A stretch of 64,000 bases of DNA from an uncultured Prevotella sp. Its GTDB lineage: Bacteria > Bacteroidota > Bacteroidia > Bacteroidales > Bacteroidaceae. The stretch's first letter is position 1. Each line of letters opens with the position of its first letter. Both the position numbers and the translations under genes were made by a program. The notes below the pieces were generated by a model. It was not told the origin of the DNA, searched no databases, and saw only the letters and a program-made list of their open reading frames with translations. The stretch lies in assembly GCA_900553465.1 (NCBI GenBank), contig USDT01000001.1:62001-126000 (forward strand). Reading direction: 5' to 3'. Below, one piece after another: positions 42,937-52,394 of the stretch.

Positions 42937-45297
42937 TTAGTTTTTAACAGTCTTGTCCATTATCACTTCCAGCTTGCCACCCTTCACCACATCGCTGAAC
43001 GGCAGGTGCACTCCGTCCATACGTTTGCCGTTGAGCACATAGCTGTTCACGTAGGCATCGCTGCCCGTGTTGCCTTGGGTGGTTATCGTGAATGTGCGGC
43101 CGGGATAATATTTTCTGTTGAGATGTATGGTTATCTTGTCAAACAGAGGTGCTCCCAGACTGAACGACGGGTTGGTGTCGGTGAGTCCCTTCACGTCGAA
43201 CAGACCCATTGACGAGATGACATACCACGCTCCGAGCTGGCCCTGGTCTTCGTCCTGACCATAGCCATAGCCGTGAATGCCGTCTGTTCCGTAGAATTCG
43301 TTGAGTATGGCGCGCACCCATTTCTGTGTGAGTTCGGGGCGTCCGGCCTCGTTGAACAGCCACGATATGTGCAGACACGGCTGGTTGCCCTGGTTGTATA
43401 AGGTCTGAAGACCGGCAAACGCGCCCACTTCAGTTCCGCCGCTGAATATCTTTTTCTGTGAGAGAGTGAAGATGCTGTCGAGCCGCGCGTTGAATACGTC
43501 TGCGCCGACCTTTGCCACCAGACCTTTCACATCGTGGGGAACATAGAACGTGTATTGCCATGCGTTGCCCTCCTGGAAACCGCGCCACACCTCCATCGGG
43601 TTGAAGTTGTCGATGAATTTGCCGTCGGCCTTCTTCGGACGGATGAAGTCGCACGACGTGTCGTACAGTCTTTCCCATCCTTTGGAAAGATACATCAGCC
43701 GGTCATAATTCTTTTTGTCGCCGATGCTATTGGCCCACTGTGCCATCACCCATGCGCTGTAAGAGGCCTCCAGTGTGTGCGATGCCGAGAACGAATAGGT
43801 ATCGGCGTTCTCCTCTCCGCGGTCGCGGTGGGGCACATATCCGTATTTCAGGAAGTCGGCCGTGGTGGCCTTGCCTGCTCCCAACGGTCGGTTCTCGCCG
43901 TCAAGTTCGTTTTTCAGACACGCCTCATACGCCAGTTTGGTGTCAAAGTCGCGTATGCCGCACTGATAGGCTGCGGCTATTATGGTGCTCAGAAGGTTTG
44001 TACCCACACCCGAAACGTAGCGGTTGTTTGCCAGACCGTCGGCCAGCCAGCCCGCGTCCTTATAGGCCTGGAGATGCGTGCTGACATATTGCGTCATGTA
44101 TTCCGGATAAGCCAGGATCCACAACTGCGACAGATTCCACTGCGCTCCCCACGCCGCGTCGGTGTTATATACGTTATACAGCGGCTTGCCGTCCTTCATA
44201 GGGAGCTGCCCGACAGTGCCGTCGTTGCGCGGATAGGCACCGTTGGCGTCGCTCGCCAGTCCACGGCCGAGCAGCGCATGATACAGTCCGGTGTAGAATT
44301 TCACTTTGTCTTCCTTCTTCTGAGTCTCCACCTCGATGCGTCCCAGATAGTCGTTCCATGCCTTGTGCGACTGTTCGCGCACCTTGTCGAACGTCATTTT
44401 CTCCGCCTCTGCCGTAAGATTGGCGCGGGCGTTCTCTACAGATGTGTAAGAAAGACCTATCTTCACCGTCACCGGTTCGGTCTTGTCCATGGCGAAGGTG
44501 AAATACATTCCTGCGCCTACACCCTTGCTTTCGCCTGCTCCCTGCTGTTGGTTCTCGCCGTTGTAGCTGCCGTATGCGGCCGGTTTACTGTCCATCACGG
44601 CCGAGAAATAGAGCGGGACGGTGGCTCCGGGCTGGTATTTCTTCACATACTCAGGTTCTGTTATGACCCATCCTTCCACACGTCCGTCGGCAGTGTAGCG
44701 CACATAAGCATCCTTCACCGCGCCGCTTTCGCCCTGCCGGTTTCCGATGTTGAACAGTATGTGGTTGTCCTTTCCTGCCGGGAAAGTGAACCGCTGGAAC
44801 GCCACGCGAGGCGTAGCCGTAACCTCAGCCTTTATATCATAGTCGTCGAGCAGCACCGAGTAGTAGCCCGCCGTGGCCACTTCGTTCTTGCGGTCGAAGC
44901 GCGAGCGGTAGCCCTTCTTCTCCTTGTCGGTTGGCAGACCGGGCACAGTGACGAGTCTGCCTTTGGTAGGCATGAGCACAATTCCGCCCACCTGGAACTC
45001 GTGAAGACACGGAAATCCCTCTATCGTATTCTCACGATAGTCATATCCTGTGGCCTCCCATCCCGACGGGTTGCCGAGACTTCCGTTGGTGGAAGGGCCC
45101 GGCTTGGCCAGTCCGAAAGGCATTGCACCGGGTGCGAAATGAAACCAACGGCAGTGCGCCGTTCCTATTCTCGGCTCCACATATCTGGTCCAGTCCTCAT
45201 GAGAACGTGCGCCGGCGGTGGAGCAATTCATGAATACGGCGCCAAGGAACAACAGTCCCGATAATATCTTTTTCATAGTCTTATCCTTCGTTTTCAT
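42937..45297 (-). CDS. Alpha-mannosidase, GH92
   Basis: 786 residues with a signal peptide (MKKILSGLLFLGAVFMNCSTAGA). The Cys there does not sit in a good lipobox. The start at 45297 overlaps the upstream ROK stop by 4 nt (ATGA); an in-frame ATG at 45276 is an alternative. GH92 signatures are YVEPRIGTAHCRWFHFAPGAMPFGL, TIEGFPCLHEFQVGGIVLMPT, WRGFQEGNAWQYTFYVPHD (acid Glu), NQPCLHISWLFNEAGRPELTQKW and GQDEDQGQLGAWYVISSMG (base Asp). These are calcium-dependent exo-mannosidases, mostly on host or yeast N- and O-glycans. It is third gene of the mannoside operon. Confidence 0.94.
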   Translation of the reverse strand: MKTKDKTMKKILSGLLFLGAVFMNCSTAGARSHEDWTRYVEPRIGTAHCRWFHFAPGAMPFGLAKPGPSTNGSLGNPSGWEATGYDYRENTIEGFPCLHEFQVGGIVLMPTKGRLVTVPGLPTDKEKKGYRSRFDRKNEVATAGYYSVLLDDYDIKAEVTATPRVAFQRFTFPAGKDNHILFNIGNRQGESGAVKDAYVRYTADGRVEGWVITEPEYVKKYQPGATVPLYFSAVMDSKPAAYGSYNGENQQQGAGESKGVGAGMYFTFAMDKTEPVTVKIGLSYTSVENARANLTAEAEKMTFDKVREQSHKAWNDYLGRIEVETQKKEDKVKFYTGLYHALLGRGLASDANGAYPRNDGTVGQLPMKDGKPLYNVYNTDAAWGAQWNLSQLWILAYPEYMTQYVSTHLQAYKDAGWLADGLANNRYVSGVGTNLLSTIIAAAYQCGIRDFDTKLAYEACLKNELDGENRPLGAGKATTADFLKYGYVPHRDRGEENADTYSFSASHTLEASYSAWVMAQWANSIGDKKNYDRLMYLSKGWERLYDTSCDFIRPKKADGKFIDNFNPMEVWRGFQEGNAWQYTFYVPHDVKGLVAKVGADVFNARLDSIFTLSQKKIFSGGTEVGAFAGLQTLYNQGNQPCLHISWLFNEAGRPELTQKWVRAILNEFYGTDGIHGYGYGQDEDQGQLGAWYVISSMGLFDVKGLTDTNPSFSLGAPLFDKITIHLNRKYYPGRTFTITTQGNTGSDAYVNSYVLNGKRMDGVHLPFSDVVKGGKLEVIMDKTVKN

Positions 45298-46397
45298 AAT
45301 AATCCTTTCTTCTTCAATTCACTTACGGCAAACCAATATGCGCCGAGCGCGATGGCACGGCTTGCTCCCAGACGCGAGACGGCAACGCCTATGCGGCTGT
45401 CGGTACGGTATTCCACGGTGCGTCCGGTGCCCGGCACTGTCACCATCTTGCTGCTGTTCCCAAGAAAAGCGGCCGCTTCAGTCGGGTCTTCCAGATTATA
45501 CGGCTTCGCAATGAGGCGGTTGAAGCGCGCTCCGGCGAACGTTCCTGTCTCGGCGCGGAGCTCCTTCATCAGCGCGGGAAGTATATACTTGGATGCTCCC
45601 GCCAGTCCTCCGCCTATGACGACAAGGCCGTCTATGAGCGTCACTGCCGCCGCGATGGTGTATCCCGCCACCTCGCCCAACTCGGCAAAAGCGGCTTTCG
45701 CTGCCTCGGCATCGCCCTCGCGGGTGCCTTCGGCTATGTCGAATATGTCCTTGGGAGTGAGTGGTGAACGGTCGCCGGAGAGCGAAGCGTATATCCGTTG
45801 TATGGCGCGTATGCTCACACTTTCCTCAGCTATCATGCCCTCATGCCTGTTGTTGGGCATGCACCACAGATTGCCGCCCACCTGATTGTCGCCACGCAGC
45901 AGCTCGCCGTCTATCACTACGCCGCCTCCGAAGCCTGTGCCCAGCGTCACACCGACAAGATTCCTGTAGCGGCGCGAGTTGCCGGCGGCCTGCAAACGGG
46001 CGTTCACCTCGGGCAGCATGCCTGCCAACGCCTCACCGTAGGCAAAGAGACAGCCGTCGTTGTTAATGAATACGGGAATGCCGAAATGGTCCTCAAGAAA
46101 CGGACCGAGCGCCACACCACCGCGGAATGCGGGGAAATTGGGCAGGTCGCCTATGATGCCTGCCTCGTAGTCGGCAGGTCCGGGAAAGGCGAAACTTATG
46201 GCTTTGGGCGGTTCGGGCAACAGTGTGCGCACCGTCTCAAAGCCCTTTTTAATGACTTCCAGACACTCGTCCAGATTGTCGGTGACCGAAGGCAGCGTCA
46301 CGGGAGCGACTATTTCCTCCGGTCCACGGCTGGCGGAGAACACCAGATTGGTGCCTCCCGCGTCCAGCGTCATGACTATAGGATATTGTGTTTTCAT
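45294..46397 (-). CDS. ROK-family sugar kinase with altered zinc motif
   Basis: 367 residues. The actin-like ATPase signatures are present: IVMTLDAGGTNLVFSAS (phosphate-1), INNDGCLFAYGEALAG with catalytic Asp, and VGVTLGTGFGGGVVIDG. The usual ROK zinc motif (CxCGxxGC) is absent; the matching place reads GGNLWCMPNNRHEG, with a single Cys. The C-terminal part has VIGGGLAGASKYILPAL. It probably phosphorylates glucose, mannose or fructose in the cytoplasm; the operon (mannose-6-phosphate isomerase upstream, GH92 and FHS permease downstream) favours a mannokinase/fructokinase role. The stop overlaps the GH92 start by 4 nt, so translation may be coupled. Confidence 0.87.
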   Translation of the reverse strand: MKTQYPIVMTLDAGGTNLVFSASRGPEEIVAPVTLPSVTDNLDECLEVIKKGFETVRTLLPEPPKAISFAFPGPADYEAGIIGDLPNFPAFRGGVALGPFLEDHFGIPVFINNDGCLFAYGEALAGMLPEVNARLQAAGNSRRYRNLVGVTLGTGFGGGVVIDGELLRGDNQVGGNLWCMPNNRHEGMIAEESVSIRAIQRIYASLSGDRSPLTPKDIFDIAEGTREGDAEAAKAAFAELGEVAGYTIAAAVTLIDGLVVIGGGLAGASKYILPALMKELRAETGTFAGARFNRLIAKPYNLEDPTEAAAFLGNSSKMVTVPGTGRTVEYRTDSRIGVAVSRLGASRAIALGAYWFAVSELKKKGLL

Positions 46398-46434
46398 AAT
46401 GTTACGGTTTCTGTTATCGGTTTATGGTTTAAGT

Positions 46435-48174
46435 CTATTGTCTGAAGCGCACGTAGGCTTTTATCGTTCCGCACTCCGTTCCCTCGGCCTCGCCGTAAGG
46501 ACGGATGACATATTCGCCCACCGACGCGGGGATGATGAACGTCTCGGCGTAGTGAACCACGAACGGTTCGAACGCATCCGACGGGCTCTCCACCACCGCC
46601 TCTCTGCCCTCAACGAGGTTGAGCACCTGCACGCCTCCGTCGGTATTGTGGGTGACAGGGCCCGTGAACCAGTGGCGGCGGGTCTCTATGAACTCGTTCT
46701 CATGCAGTCCGGTGCGCTCCTCGCGCCATCCGTCGCCCTGCCCTAACGGCTCTATGTGGTTTACAAGATTGCGGCGCACGAAGTCGGTCTGCCGCTCCCA
46801 CTGTATCACGTGCGACCCGTGGCCGATGTTGATAGGCCGTGGCAGTCCGTCAAGACCGAGGCGTCCCCAGTCCCACAATTTGAATGTGAAGATGCTTGGC
46901 GTGGCACTTATCTCCAACACCATGGCCTCAGCGCCCGAGCAATGGATGGTTCCATTGGGTATGAGGAAGTGGTCGTGCTTCTTCGCCGGCCAGCGATTGA
47001 CATACTTCTCGGCATCGAACGGCCGGCCCGTCTCCTGCGATTCGTTGAGCGCGGCTATCATCTCGTCGGGATCAACACCCGTCTTCAGACCGAGGAACAC
47101 CGTCGCGCCTTCCTTCGCATCGAGCAAATAGTAGCTCTCGTCCTGCGTGTAATATATGCCGAACGTGTCGCGTATGTATTGCGTTGTGGGATGAACCTGA
47201 AGGCTGAGGTTGCCTCCGCCCATGGTGTCGAGGAAGTCGAAGCGTATCGGGAAATCCTGACCGAAGCGCGACTCTACAGGTCCGCCCAACAAGTCGCGGG
47301 TGTTGTGGAACACCAGATTGTTGGCAGGCATCTCGAAAAGTACGCCGTTCACGTCGAAGTAGAGGCTGTTTTCCTCAGGCACACAGTCGAAGCACCAACC
47401 GTAGTTCTGGCGTTCCGGGTCGAGCCCGCACACACGCTTCATCCACTGTCCGCCCCATGGCGCAGGGTCGAAGAACGGTACTACGCGGAACGGACGGTGC
47501 GCAGTCTTGTCCAGTCCCTCACGCAGCAGACTGCCCCTTATCATCTTCGGCTCGCCCGCCGTGTGCGTATCCATCCAGTAGTCGGCCTTGCCGAGCAGCT
47601 GTTTTTTCAGTCTGTCGCATACTATCCAATCCACGAAATATCCGCGTTTGTACTGATACGACGCGCCCTCGGCCTTGTTCTCCACACCCAGACCGTTTAT
47701 CTCATGACGGCGCGAACGCAGTTGTATCTCCCATCGTGCCATATCCACATACACCGTGCGGTCGGCATCGGGTGCCACCAGAGCCGCTCCGTGACCGTAA
47801 ACCACCGTGAATCCATCGGCAGCCCTCACCTTGCGGCGCGCCTCTTCGGTCTTTTCAGGGTCGAGAAAATCGGCATACGAGAAGTTGGAACGATAGCCGA
47901 ACAGCCGGTCGTCCGTTACATACGGATATGTCATACGCTCTATTTCGGCCACCGGTTTGAACAGCTCTGCCGTATCAATCCAGCAGTCGGCATGGAGCGC
48001 TTCGAAGCCTTTGCGCAGCTCGTCATGATATACTCCCTGATAACATTCTATCACCATCGTGCACCGTCCGGCGGGCATACAGTCCCTCAATTCGCGGCAA
48101 ATGTTGTCCCATCCTTTCCACAACTCACCGTCGAGCTTCGTTGCCGGCGACTTGTCATAATTGCTTTTATACAT
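46435..48174 (-). CDS. Class I mannose-6-phosphate isomerase with extra N-terminal domain
   Basis: 579 residues. Residues about 240-579 are a cupin phosphomannose isomerase: PFFDPAPWGGQWMKR, GGGNLSLQVHPTTQYIRDTFG (metal-binding side), DESYYLLDAKEGATVFLGLK and FLIPNGTIHCSGAEAMVLEIS. Residues 1-230 are an added domain with TMVIECYQGVYHDELRKGFEAL and FTVVYGHGAALVAPDADRTVYVDM. It recalls kinase- or P-loop-like sheets, but no Walker A was seen. The enzyme would interconvert mannose 6-phosphate and fructose 6-phosphate. It is first gene of the leftward operon that continues with ROK kinase, GH92 and permease. The N-terminal domain's role is unknown. Confidence 0.85.
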   Translation of the reverse strand: MYKSNYDKSPATKLDGELWKGWDNICRELRDCMPAGRCTMVIECYQGVYHDELRKGFEALHADCWIDTAELFKPVAEIERMTYPYVTDDRLFGYRSNFSYADFLDPEKTEEARRKVRAADGFTVVYGHGAALVAPDADRTVYVDMARWEIQLRSRRHEINGLGVENKAEGASYQYKRGYFVDWIVCDRLKKQLLGKADYWMDTHTAGEPKMIRGSLLREGLDKTAHRPFRVVPFFDPAPWGGQWMKRVCGLDPERQNYGWCFDCVPEENSLYFDVNGVLFEMPANNLVFHNTRDLLGGPVESRFGQDFPIRFDFLDTMGGGNLSLQVHPTTQYIRDTFGIYYTQDESYYLLDAKEGATVFLGLKTGVDPDEMIAALNESQETGRPFDAEKYVNRWPAKKHDHFLIPNGTIHCSGAEAMVLEISATPSIFTFKLWDWGRLGLDGLPRPINIGHGSHVIQWERQTDFVRRNLVNHIEPLGQGDGWREERTGLHENEFIETRRHWFTGPVTHNTDGGVQVLNLVEGREAVVESPSDAFEPFVVHYAETFIIPASVGEYVIRPYGEAEGTECGTIKAYVRFRQ

Positions 48175-48299
48175 AAGAAATAACTGTTTTCTAATACATC
48201 AGCGCCTTTCGCGGCGTCTGAAAGATTGTTTACCGGTAATAAATCAGTGTGTCTTCATTGTATCAGACTGCGGCCAACCGCCGCAGTGAACACCAAAAG

Positions 48300-48307
48300 C
48301 AAAGTTA
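48300..48307 (-). promoter_or_regulatory. -7-like element for the mannoside operon
   Basis: The minus strand reads TAACTTTG, about 125 nt before the ATG at 48174. Confidence 0.4.
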
Positions 48308-48500
48308 AACATTTATTTTATACGACACGCAATTTTGCCCCGCGGATTTGCTCCTACCCACTTTTTTAATTGCCAGCGGTGCCGGAGAGACTGCAAAACA
48401 CACGGTATGCCGCATGACCGACAGGCCTTAGCCAAGGCACAGAGGACAATTAAATAAGCTTAATTGCGTAAAACATTCCTCATAGTTCGATTCTTTTAGA

Positions 48501-48508
48501 TACTTTTG
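48501..48508 (+). promoter_or_regulatory. -7 element for the GH51 gene
   Basis: TACTTTTG, a perfect TAnnTTTG, about 63-70 nt before the ATG at 48571. No clear -33 box. Confidence 0.5.
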
Positions 48509-48570
48509 CATACAATACGTGCTGGACGCAGTGCGTTTATATCAACAGATAACTAAAACCGTAATACTAT

Positions 48571-51102
48571 ATGAAACGAATTTTTACGCTCTGCCTGTCG
48601 GCTTTGCTCATGACAGGACACAGCCTGGCGCAGAACGCCGACATGACACTCAACGTGGACATGGCGTCACGTGGCGCAGAGGTACCGGCGTCGATGTACG
48701 GCATATTCTTCGAGGAAATAAACCATGCAGGCGACGGCGGACTGTACGCAGAGATGCTCATGAACCGCAGTTTTGAGGAAAGGGTGATGCCGGAAGGCTA
48801 CAAGGTGATGAACGGCGAGCTGGTACCGCCCGACGTGAAGAACCACCTGACGGGCAAATCCACGCCGGGCCGATACAGATGGGGCACCGACCCTTATCCC
48901 GGATGGGAACTGAGAAAGATTGGCGAAGCCGAAGCCGAGGCGACACTCGTGACCGAACAGCCCAACTTCGCCACCGCACCCACATCGATGAAGATAGACA
49001 TCAGTCGCATGGGCAACGGCGTATCACTGATAAACAAAGGCTACTGGGGCATAGCACTGAAGCAGGGCGAGAGCTACAAGTTGCGTATGTTCGTGCGCTG
49101 CACGGCCGGAGGAGGAAACATGAAAGTGAACCTCACCGACGGCGGAAGCCGAACGTTGGGCGGCAAGTCGTTTAAACTGAAGGCCGACGGCAAGTGGCAC
49201 GAATACAAGGCCACGCTGAAAGCCACGACCACCATCTCCACAGCGCAGCTCGCCATCAGCCTGCCCGCCGAAGGAACTTACTTCTTCGACTACGTGTCGC
49301 TCTTCCCAAAAGACACCTACAAGGGCCGTCCCAACGGCATGCGCAAGGATGTGGCGGCCATGATAGAGGGTCTTCAGCCGGCATTCATCAGATGGCCGGG
49401 CGGATGCATCGTGGAAGGCATAACGCTCAACAACCGCGTGGAGTGGAAGAAAACACTGGGCGACCCGGCGTCGCGACAGGGACAATATGACACGTGGGGA
49501 TATCACAACACTTATGGTTTCGGCTATAAGGAGTTCCTCGACTTCTGCGAAGACACCGGCACCAAGGGCATGTACGTGTGCAATGTGGGCATAGGATGCC
49601 AGGCACGTACCGGTGAGGCGTGCTCAGACAAGGAAGCAGAAGAATATCTTCAGGACGCACTCGACGCCATAGAGTATGCCATCGGCCCGACCGACAGCCA
49701 ATGGGGAGCACGCCGGGCAGCCGACGGTCATCCGAAACCTTACCCGCTCGCCTACGTCGAGATAGGCAACGAGAACTCCGGTCCGCTCTACGACCGCCGC
49801 TTCAACATGTTCTACGATGCCATCAAGGCGCGCTATCCGCAGCTCACGCTCATCTCCAACCACGGACTGGGAGGCATAGGCGGAGCACGCAAGACCGACA
49901 TGGTGGACCCTCACTGGTATGTAGCGCCTGAATTCTTCTTCAAGAACGCCGGTATATTCGACAATCACGAGCGTGGCAAGTACAAGGTTTACGTGGGCGA
50001 ATATGCCTGCAACCAGGGCGTGGGCGGCGGCAACATGCTGGCCGCACTGAGCGAGGCAGCGTTCATCACAGGCATGGAACGCAACTCAGACCTCGTGACA
50101 ATGGCGTCGTACGCGCCGCTGTTCGAAAACAGGAACGACCGCGCATGGCCCACCAACCTGATATGGATGTCGAACGACGCCGTGGTGGGACGCTCGTCAT
50201 ACTACGTGCAGAAGATGTTCGCGGAGAACCGTCCGTCGTACAATCTCAACACCGACTTCACGGCAACGGCCGAGGAAGTGGAGCCGTTCATCGAACAGGA
50301 GGGATACGTGGGATTCGGTACATGGAGCACGCAGACGCGCTTCCGCAACCTCACCATAACCGATCCGCAGGGCAACACAGTGAAGGCCGACATGACCGAC
50401 CCGTCACAATGGGCAACCGGACTGGGCAGCTGGCGGCAAAAGGACGGCGAGTATGCTCAGACAGGAACCGAAAACCGCACGTCGCTGATATGGAAAAACG
50501 GCAAGGCTGGCAAGGGAAGCGTCATAGAGTTTGAGGTGAACAAGACGTCCGGAGCAGAGGGATTCCTCTTCTATTTCGGCCTCACCGACCCGAGCCTGAA
50601 AAAGGGATGGATGCTCAACGTGGGCGGATGGGGCAACGTGGAGACTGCCATCGAAAACCTCTTCGACAACAACTCTACGGTGGCATCGGCCAGAATAAAG
50701 GATTCGCTCGACAGCGGACAGTGGCACAAGGTGCGCATAGTGATAACCGACCACGGCGCCGACTACTACATGGACGGCCGGCTGACACTCTCGCACAAGA
50801 ACGAACCGCTGAAGCGCAAGTTCTGCATAGCCGGATACGACAGCAACAGCGACGAGATAATAGTAAAAGTGGTGAACGCCTCCGACCGCCGGTGCACCAC
50901 CCGTATAAACCTGCTCAACGGCGACGTGGAGCCTGAAGGACGCGTCATAACACTCAGCGCGGAGAGCAAACGCGACGAAAACTCGTTTGAGCAGCCGTTC
51001 AGAATATCGCCCGTGGAAAGCACGTTCGGCGGATTCGCACGCTCGTTCAGCTACGACTTCAAGCCCAACTCGCTGACCATACTGCGCATAAAGAAGAAAT
51101 AA
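48571..51102 (+). CDS. Alpha-L-arabinofuranosidase, GH51 (with carbohydrate-binding-like domains)
   Basis: 843 residues, longer than a basic GH51 (about 500). The signal peptide (MKRIFTLCLSALLMTGHSLAQ) is clear. A YGIFFEEINHAGDGGLYAEMLMNRSFEE segment at about 45-70 is the GH51 start. A CBM4-like jelly-roll insert follows at about 110-250. The barrel has FIRWPGGCIVEG; the acid/base is Glu401 in YVEIGNENSG and the nucleophile Glu477 in VGEYACNQG. A LamG-like module (about 590-740; GFGTWSTQTRFRNLTI, YYMDGRLTLSH) and a short C-terminal sandwich complete it. It removes arabinofuranose side residues from arabinan or arabinoxylan. It has its own promoter and terminator, not linked to neighbours. Confidence 0.92.
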   Translation: MKRIFTLCLSALLMTGHSLAQNADMTLNVDMASRGAEVPASMYGIFFEEINHAGDGGLYAEMLMNRSFEERVMPEGYKVMNGELVPPDVKNHLTGKSTPGRYRWGTDPYPGWELRKIGEAEAEATLVTEQPNFATAPTSMKIDISRMGNGVSLINKGYWGIALKQGESYKLRMFVRCTAGGGNMKVNLTDGGSRTLGGKSFKLKADGKWHEYKATLKATTTISTAQLAISLPAEGTYFFDYVSLFPKDTYKGRPNGMRKDVAAMIEGLQPAFIRWPGGCIVEGITLNNRVEWKKTLGDPASRQGQYDTWGYHNTYGFGYKEFLDFCEDTGTKGMYVCNVGIGCQARTGEACSDKEAEEYLQDALDAIEYAIGPTDSQWGARRAADGHPKPYPLAYVEIGNENSGPLYDRRFNMFYDAIKARYPQLTLISNHGLGGIGGARKTDMVDPHWYVAPEFFFKNAGIFDNHERGKYKVYVGEYACNQGVGGGNMLAALSEAAFITGMERNSDLVTMASYAPLFENRNDRAWPTNLIWMSNDAVVGRSSYYVQKMFAENRPSYNLNTDFTATAEEVEPFIEQEGYVGFGTWSTQTRFRNLTITDPQGNTVKADMTDPSQWATGLGSWRQKDGEYAQTGTENRTSLIWKNGKAGKGSVIEFEVNKTSGAEGFLFYFGLTDPSLKKGWMLNVGGWGNVETAIENLFDNNSTVASARIKDSLDSGQWHKVRIVITDHGADYYMDGRLTLSHKNEPLKRKFCIAGYDSNSDEIIVKVVNASDRRCTTRINLLNGDVEPEGRVITLSAESKRDENSFEQPFRISPVESTFGGFARSFSYDFKPNSLTILRIKKK

Positions 51103-51133
51103 GCGACGCCCTCAGCGCTGACATAAACCGCAG

Positions 51134-51178
51134 AGCCATGCCGCCGGAAGAAAATAAAACCCGGAGGCATGGCTTTTT
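51134..51178 (+). terminator. Rho-independent terminator of the GH51 gene
   Basis: AGCCATGCC-CCGG (51134-51147) pairs with CCGG-GGCATGGCT (51161-51174) around an A-rich loop and is followed by five T. Confidence 0.85.
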
Positions 51179-51263
51179 CCGTTACGCACCGCTGAGCCCG
51201 TCATATCATAAGAAACAACGCAGGACACTGCGCCTCGCAGTTTATGCTTCTCCGTTGCAGAAA

Positions 51264-51712
51264 TGAATAAATATACAAAAATACGGACACGGAAATGAAT
51301 AAATATTCACCCATAACTCGAAAATACTCGCGTATTTTCGAGCAACCGCATCTTCGGCCGCAAATTCGCGAGTTTTGAGAGGGTTGCGTACGGCTCTGAC
51401 AGTCAGCCACTTGCGTTTTATTGCAGTCCGACTGTCTCCAAATCGTGCCACGAAACAGCCTGTTTCAGCCTCTGATATTGCCCATATCATCCCCTGATAA
51501 GCTTAATATCACGCTCTGACTAAGCCAATATCAGACCGTGATAAAGCCTGTTTCGCGGAGCCGTCTGATTTTTCATGCCGTTCTTGACGGAAAATACGGC
51601 TGCCCGTGAAAGAGACATCCGGCTGATAAAGCCCGTATCGTCCCTCTCCGTTTTTCTATTTTGAAAATTTTTTTTGTCAAAATTTTTTACTTCGGGAATG
51701 TATAAATATGCA
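51264..51712 (-). repeat. R2 repeat, copy B (449 bp, inverted relative to copy A)
   Basis: Read on the minus strand it follows R2 copy A (24455-24903) block by block at identical total length. It is bounded by 14-mers TGAATAAATATACA (51264-51277) and TGTATAAATATGCA (51699-51712). It keeps a second inner 14-mer (51296-51309), the perfect hairpin CTCGAAAATA/TATTTTCGAG (51317-51342) with a changed 6-nt loop, and the array. Confidence 0.8.
51438..51569 (-). repeat. 22-bp tandem array, R2 copy B (6 units)
   Basis: Units start at 51438, 51460, 51482, 51504, 51526 and 51548 on the plus strand, each 22 bp. It has the same number of units as R2 copy A, with different arm variants at several positions. 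Confidence 0.8.
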
Positions 51713-51850
51713 GTCCGGCGACATCGCGTCAGCCGGGCAGACTCCCATAACATCACCTCATAACCGCCCGCCACGCCACCACAACCGCAGCCATGCGCCG
51801 CGGCAGGACAATTATTCGGGACAACAGGCCGGATATTGGAAAAAAATCAC

Positions 51851-51858
51851 TAAGTTTG
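51851..51858 (+). promoter_or_regulatory. -7 element of the sufE gene
   Basis: TAAGTTTG, about 40 nt before the ATG at 51896. Confidence 0.5.
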
Positions 51859-51895
51859 CATTATATATCCAACAAACATAAACGTACACAAGACA

Positions 51896-52327
51896 ATGAC
51901 AATAAATGAAGCACAAGACGAGGTGATAGAGGAATTCTCCGGATTCACCGACTGGATGGACAAGTATCAGATGCTCATAGACCTGGGCGGCGACCTTGAG
52001 CCGCTGGACGAGCGCTACAAGACAGAACAGAACCTCATAGACGGCTGCCAGAGCCGTGTGTGGCTGCAGGCCGACTACGACGGCAGCGTGATAAACTTCA
52101 CTGCGGAGAGCGATGCGCTCATCGTGAAGGGCATCATAGCACTGCTCATACAGGTGCTCAGCGGACACACACCGAAAGAGATACTCGACGCCGACCTGTA
52201 TTTCATAGAGCGCATCGGACTGAAAGACCATCTGTCGCCCACACGCTCCAACGGTCTGCTGGCCATGGTGAAGCAGATACGCATGTACGCACTGGCGTTC
52301 AGCGAGAAGAACGGCGGCGCGCAATGA
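51896..52327 (+). CDS. sufE: SufE-family cysteine desulfuration protein
   Basis: 143 residues, normal for SufE. It accepts persulfide sulfur from the cysteine desulfurase SufS and passes it to the Fe-S scaffold in the cytoplasm. The acceptor is Cys51 in NLIDGCQSRVWL. The rest follows the family: EEFSGFTDWMDKYQMLIDLG at the N-terminus, IVKGIIALLIQVLSGHTPKEIL, and LSPTRSNGLLAMVKQIR near the end. It stands apart from other suf genes. A -7 element sits closely upstream. Confidence 0.94.
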   Translation: MTINEAQDEVIEEFSGFTDWMDKYQMLIDLGGDLEPLDERYKTEQNLIDGCQSRVWLQADYDGSVINFTAESDALIVKGIIALLIQVLSGHTPKEILDADLYFIERIGLKDHLSPTRSNGLLAMVKQIRMYALAFSEKNGGAQ

Positions 52328-52394
52328 CCACCTGACTGCCTGAAGAAACCTACGAACTGTTATTCATAAAAAACTACCTAAATAAAAAACAACG

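Larger units (their letters stand above)
48175..48570. other. Divergent intergenic region (mannoside operon / GH51)
   Basis: About 400 bp between divergent genes. It holds a leftward -7-like element at 48300-48307 and a rightward one at 48501-48508. The middle part shows no further consensus. Confidence 0.45.

Noticed and set aside
43534..45264. 576-residue open frame antisense to the GH92 gene
   Set aside because: A shadow of a strongly supported GH92 enzyme; composition rich in His/Arg/Cys is typical of reverse-strand shadows.
46756..48183. 475-residue open frame antisense to the mannose-6-phosphate isomerase gene
   Set aside because: The sense strand encodes clear cupin isomerase motifs; the antisense frame has none.
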